Part shown: in pieces, positions 14,258 through 16,454 of the stretch
Position numbering within the stretch: the first letter of the stretch is position 1
Layout: each line of letters begins with the position of its first letter
NCBI GenBank assembly: GCA_029560815.1
Contig: JAKQKF010000260.1
Span: forward strand, 1-16,454
DNA: 16,454 bases
Direction of reading: 5' to 3'
DNA from: a bacterium
Lineage (GTDB): Bacteria; KSB1; UBA2214
Notes under the pieces: generated by a model
Told to the model about the DNA's origin: nothing
What the model saw: the letters and a program-made list of their open reading frames with translations, nothing else
Database searches by the model: none
Made by a program: the position numbers and the translations under genes

Positions 14258-14307
14258 AATCTGTACCTCCAGGTACAGATTCGTGTTTGCGAGTACGGAT
14301 ATGTACA
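14258..14307. promoter_or_regulatory. Tandem palindromic operators, (T/A)GTAC-N6-GTACA, 30 bp apart
   Basis: Site 1 (14262-14277) is TGTACCTCCAGGTACA. Its symmetry extends outward to 11 bp perfect arms about a CC centre (14258-14281). Site 2 (14292-14307) is AGTACGGATATGTACA. The two starts are exactly 30 bp apart, close to three helical turns. Relative to the sigma-54 start near 14160 the centres fall at about -110 and -140, the usual range of upstream activator sites. They also lie 124-173 bp before the aldehyde dehydrogenase ATG and could serve both genes. The regulator is not known. Confidence 0.7.
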
Positions 14308-14420
14308 CCATGCCGGCCTGTTTTTATGCGCGAAACCATTTGTTTTTATCAAAAAAAAGTGCAAATTGAGGTTGACAACTCGAACCGCAGCCGGCTGCTG
14401 CGGCGGATCATCATAAAGCA

Positions 14421-14427
14421 GGAGGAG
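14421..14427 (+). promoter_or_regulatory. Ribosome binding site of the aldehyde dehydrogenase gene
   Basis: GGAGGAG ends three bases before the ATG at 14431 and decides this start over the in-frame ATGs at 14287 and 14326. Confidence 0.8.
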
Positions 14428-14430
14428 AGT

Positions 14431-15963
14431 ATGGATTTTTTAAAAGCCCTCGGTATCGCGGATGTCAACTATGGGGCCTCCACCGGGCAAAAGTGGCTGG
14501 AGAGCAAGGATCAGGGCATGCTGGATGTCTTTTCGCCGGCGGACGGCAAAAAGATCGCCTCGGTTTTTCGCGCTTCCGCGGCTGATTACGAAGCCGTCAT
14601 GCAGAGCGCAATGGAGGCCTTCAAGGTCTGGCGCATGGTCCCGGCCCCCAAGCGGGGCGAGATCGTCCGGCAGATCGGCGTCAGATTGCGTGAGGTGAAA
14701 CAGCCCCTGGGCGAGCTGGTCACATATGAGATGGGCAAGTCGCTGCAGGAAGGGTGGGGGGAGGTCCAGGAGATGATCGATATTTGCGATTTTGCCCTGG
14801 GCCAGTCGCGGCAGCTCTACGGTTTTACCATGCATTCGGAGCGCAGCCGTCACCGCATGTACGACCAGTACCATCCCCTCGGCGTGGTCGGTGTGGTCAC
14901 TGCCTTCAATTTTCCGGTCGCGGTCTGGGCCTGGAACGCCATGATCGCGGCGGCCTGTGGTGATGTCATCATCTGGAAGCCCTCCTCGAAAACACCACTG
15001 ACCGCCATCGCGGTGCAAAAGGCGATCCGGAACGTCCTGCAGGAGAACGACCTGCCGGAGGGTGTTTTCAATCTGGTCATCGGCAGCGGCGCGGCGGTGG
15101 GCGAGCGCATGCTCCAGGACAAGCGGGTGCCGATGGTCTCCCTGACCGGCTCGACCGCTGTCGGCAAGCACGCCGCCGAGGTGGTCGCCCGTCGCCTTGG
15201 CCGCACCATCCTCGAACTCGGCGGTAACAATGCCATTCTCATCACCCCGGACGCTGATCTCAAATTGACCATCCCGGCCGTGGTTTTCGGCTCGGTCGGC
15301 ACGGCCGGCCAGCGCTGCACCACCACCCGCCGCCTGATCATCCATGATTCGGTTTTCGATAGAGTCAAGGAGAGCCTGCTCAAAGCTTACGCCGGCCTCC
15401 GCATCGGCGATCCGCGGGACGAAAAGAATCATATGGGCCCCCTGGTGGACGTGGCCGCGGTCGATATCTTTCTGGCTGCCCTGGAAAAGATCAAGGCCTC
15501 GGGCGGCAAAATCCTCTGCGGCGGCGAGCAGCTCAAAGGCGCCGGCTACGAGTCCGGCTGCTATGTCACCCCAGTCATCGCCGAGGTCGAAAACAGCTGG
15601 GAGATCGTCCAGGAGGAGACCTTCGCCCCGATCCTCTATCTGATCCGCTACACGGGCGGAGTGGAGAACGCCATCGCCCTGCACAACGACGTGCCTCAGG
15701 GCCTCTCATCGGCTATCTTCAGCACCAACCTGCGCGAGACCGAGCTCTTTCTTTCGCACGAGGGCTCCGACTGCGGTATCGCCAATGTCAATATCGGCAC
15801 TTCGGGCGCCGAGATCGGCGGTGCTTTCGGCGGCGAGAAGGAGACCGGCGGCGGACGCGAGTCGGGTTCGGACGCCTGGAAGGCCTACATGCGGCGCCAG
15901 ACCAATACCATCAACTGGAGCACCCAGCTGCCCCTGGCCCAGGGCATCAAGTTCGATATCTGA
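14431..15963 (+). CDS. NAD(P)-dependent aldehyde dehydrogenase, ALDH7 (aminoadipate-semialdehyde) type
   Basis: A 510-residue enzyme of the ALDH superfamily. Catalytic and cofactor residues are complete: Asn160 in TAFNFPVAV, Lys183 in IWKPS, the Rossmann GST at 240-242, the general base Glu262 in LELGGNNAI, nucleophile Cys296 in GQRCTTTRRL, and Glu396 in QEETFAP. The block SVGTAGQRCTTTRRL and the C-terminal NIGTSGAEIGGAFGGEKETG (455-474) with SDAWKAYMRRQTNTIN are characteristic of the ALDH7/AmaB group, which oxidises 2-aminoadipate 6-semialdehyde (in ring form, piperideine-6-carboxylate) in lysine catabolism. The exact substrate is inferred from family. The protein is soluble and cytoplasmic. 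The ATG at 14431 has a strong GGAGGAG. The gene is monocistronic, with a terminator 30 bases after its stop, and shares its upstream spacer with the divergent sigma-54-controlled gene. No other lysine-degradation gene is visible. Confidence 0.93.
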   Translation: MDFLKALGIADVNYGASTGQKWLESKDQGMLDVFSPADGKKIASVFRASAADYEAVMQSAMEAFKVWRMVPAPKRGEIVRQIGVRLREVKQPLGELVTYEMGKSLQEGWGEVQEMIDICDFALGQSRQLYGFTMHSERSRHRMYDQYHPLGVVGVVTAFNFPVAVWAWNAMIAAACGDVIIWKPSSKTPLTAIAVQKAIRNVLQENDLPEGVFNLVIGSGAAVGERMLQDKRVPMVSLTGSTAVGKHAAEVVARRLGRTILELGGNNAILITPDADLKLTIPAVVFGSVGTAGQRCTTTRRLIIHDSVFDRVKESLLKAYAGLRIGDPRDEKNHMGPLVDVAAVDIFLAALEKIKASGGKILCGGEQLKGAGYESGCYVTPVIAEVENSWEIVQEETFAPILYLIRYTGGVENAIALHNDVPQGLSSAIFSTNLRETELFLSHEGSDCGIANVNIGTSGAEIGGAFGGEKETGGGRESGSDAWKAYMRRQTNTINWSTQLPLAQGIKFDI

Positions 15964-15992
15964 AGCGGCTGTTCCTTATCGGTGTAAACAGC

Positions 15993-16030
15993 AAAGCCTC
16001 TCCGCGCAGCAGCGCCGGAGAGGCTTTATT
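15993..16030. terminator. Intrinsic terminator after the aldehyde dehydrogenase gene
   Basis: The stem AAAGCCTCTCCG-CGC (15993-16007) pairs with GCGC-CGGAGAGGCTTT (16012-16027) with a single bulged base and a 4-nt loop AGCA, followed by TTTATT. The A-run on the left arm gives it some bidirectional character, useful because the glutathione peroxidase gene converges on it from the right. Confidence 0.88.
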
Positions 16031-16121
16031 ATGACCTGACGATATGCCCCTAAAGGAGTTTAATACAGCCCGGCGCTATCATCACGCGGAAGCGCGGCCG
16101 GTTTCCGGAGAGCGGGCTCCG

Positions 16122-16454
16122 TTACCGGGGCTGGGCCTCCGCCAGGGCTTTGTTGACCGCATCGACCAGCTCCGCATCTTCAGGCGTGGTGCGGCTGCCG
16201 AAACGGGCAATGACCTTGCCGTCGCGGCCGATGAGGAACTTGTTGAAATTCCATGAGATATCGCCCGCAAATTCGGGGTTGCTCTCCTTGCCGGTCAGCC
16301 AGGCGTAGAGGGGATGGATATCGTCGCCCTTGACCGAAATCTTGCTGAACATCGGAAAGGTGACTCCGAAATTGAGGGAGCAGAACTCCTTGATTTCGGC
16401 ATCGGTGCCCGGCTCCTGCTTCATGAAATTGTTGGCCGGAAAACCGAGAATGAC
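16122..16454 (-). CDS. Glutathione peroxidase, C-terminal part (5' end beyond the window)
   Basis: The frame is open from the window edge at 16454 to a TAA at 16124-16122, so the last 110 residues are present. It begins VILGFPANNFMKQEPG, then EIKEFCSLNFGVTFPMFSKI, HPLYAWL and ISWNFNKFLIGRDGKVIARF. These are the C-terminal two-thirds landmarks of thiol/glutathione peroxidases. Trp and Asn of the catalytic tetrad are seen in WNFNKF. The position often occupied by Cys in GFPCNQF is Ala here, while the EFC cysteine that acts as resolving Cys in thioredoxin-dependent members is present. The peroxidatic Cys or Sec and its Gln partner lie upstream, outside the window. The internal ATG at 16424 is not the real start, since homology continues before it. 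Reduction of hydroperoxides is the expected role. Confidence 0.92.
   Translation of the reverse strand, partial: VILGFPANNFMKQEPGTDAEIKEFCSLNFGVTFPMFSKISVKGDDIHPLYAWLTGKESNPEFAGDISWNFNKFLIGRDGKVIARFGSRTTPEDAELVDAVNKALAEAQPR

Larger units (their letters stand above)
14124..14430. other. Divergent 307 bp regulatory spacer
   Basis: The spacer between the helical-protein gene (minus) and the aldehyde dehydrogenase gene (plus). It holds the sigma-54 promoter and tandem operators listed separately. Toward the ALDH gene there is an AT-rich stretch (about 14321-14370) and a perfect TTGACA at 14372-14377, but no acceptable -10 box 16-18 bases after it. A GG-N11-GC at 14315-14329 has one base too many for a sigma-54 site. 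The ALDH promoter is therefore not resolved. Confidence 0.6.

Noticed and set aside
14315..14329. A second sigma-54-like GG...GC pair facing the aldehyde dehydrogenase gene
   Set aside because: The spacing is GG-N11-GC instead of N10, and the surrounding bases do not fit the consensus.
1..16454. CRISPR arrays, insertion sequences, prophage or integration sites
   Set aside because: No regularly spaced repeats, transposase or integrase motifs, or attachment-like direct repeats next to a tRNA were seen.

Overview
The window looks like a piece of a GC-rich chromosome from an uncultured or little-studied bacterium of the FCB/Calditrichota-KSB1 neighbourhood. Three separate proteins end in the 'NYPNPFN ... 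YD..GR ... SG.Y.YRL ... R+MLL+K' C-terminal module, a type IX-like sorting domain found across KSB1, Calditrichota, Ignavibacteria, Zixibacteria and relatives. The phylum assignment is inference; no rRNA or tRNA gene is visible.

Layout. (1) 1-1234, plus strand: the tail of a large surface or secreted protein, then a monofunctional peptidoglycan transglycosylase (mtgA), closed by a bidirectional terminator at 1251-1290. (2) 1316-4744, minus: a 1142-residue exported mosaic of two LamG folds, Ig-like repeats and a possible carbohydrate-binding fold with a C-terminal sorting domain, preceded by an AT-rich ~480 bp regulatory gap. (3) 10275 down to 5228, minus: a likely transcription unit or chain of units encoding a small six-helix membrane protein, an Fsr-like MFS exporter, selenocysteine synthase SelA, a YciO-type Sua5/YrdC protein and an exported SH3-NlpC/P60 cell-wall hydrolase. 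(4) 12997-10502, minus: an exported protein with seven tandem carboxypeptidase-regulatory-like beta repeats and a C-terminal sorting domain, ended by a clear terminator. (5) 14123-13125, minus: an exported, all-helical, Arg-rich protein of unknown family. (6) 14431-15963, plus: an ALDH7-type aldehyde dehydrogenase with its own terminator. (7) 16454-16122, minus: the C-terminal part of a glutathione peroxidase running off the window.

The strongest unexpected signal is the 307 bp divergent spacer between the helical protein gene and the ALDH gene. It carries, on the minus strand, an exact match to the sigma-54 -24/-12 consensus (TGGCAC-N5-TTGCA, 14185-14170). About 110 and 140 bp upstream lie two palindromes of the form (T/A)GTAC-N6-GTACA, spaced exactly 30 bp start to start. 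This is the geometry expected for an enhancer-binding-protein target. It suggests that the uncharacterised secreted helical protein is under dedicated sigma-54 control, possibly co-regulated with the aldehyde dehydrogenase.

Other points worth attention: a near-consensus CRP/FNR-type site and an orphan full-length Shine-Dalgarno sequence in the 4745-5227 gap; an ATGA/GTGA overlap chain with a 10-codon mini-ORF between the membrane protein and the MFS gene; SelA without SelB or tRNA-Sec in view, together with a glutathione peroxidase cut off before its active-site codon; and a seven-fold repeat protein with a recurrent aromatic motif. Several very long plus-strand ORFs opposite the minus-strand genes are codon-register shadows and are not annotated.
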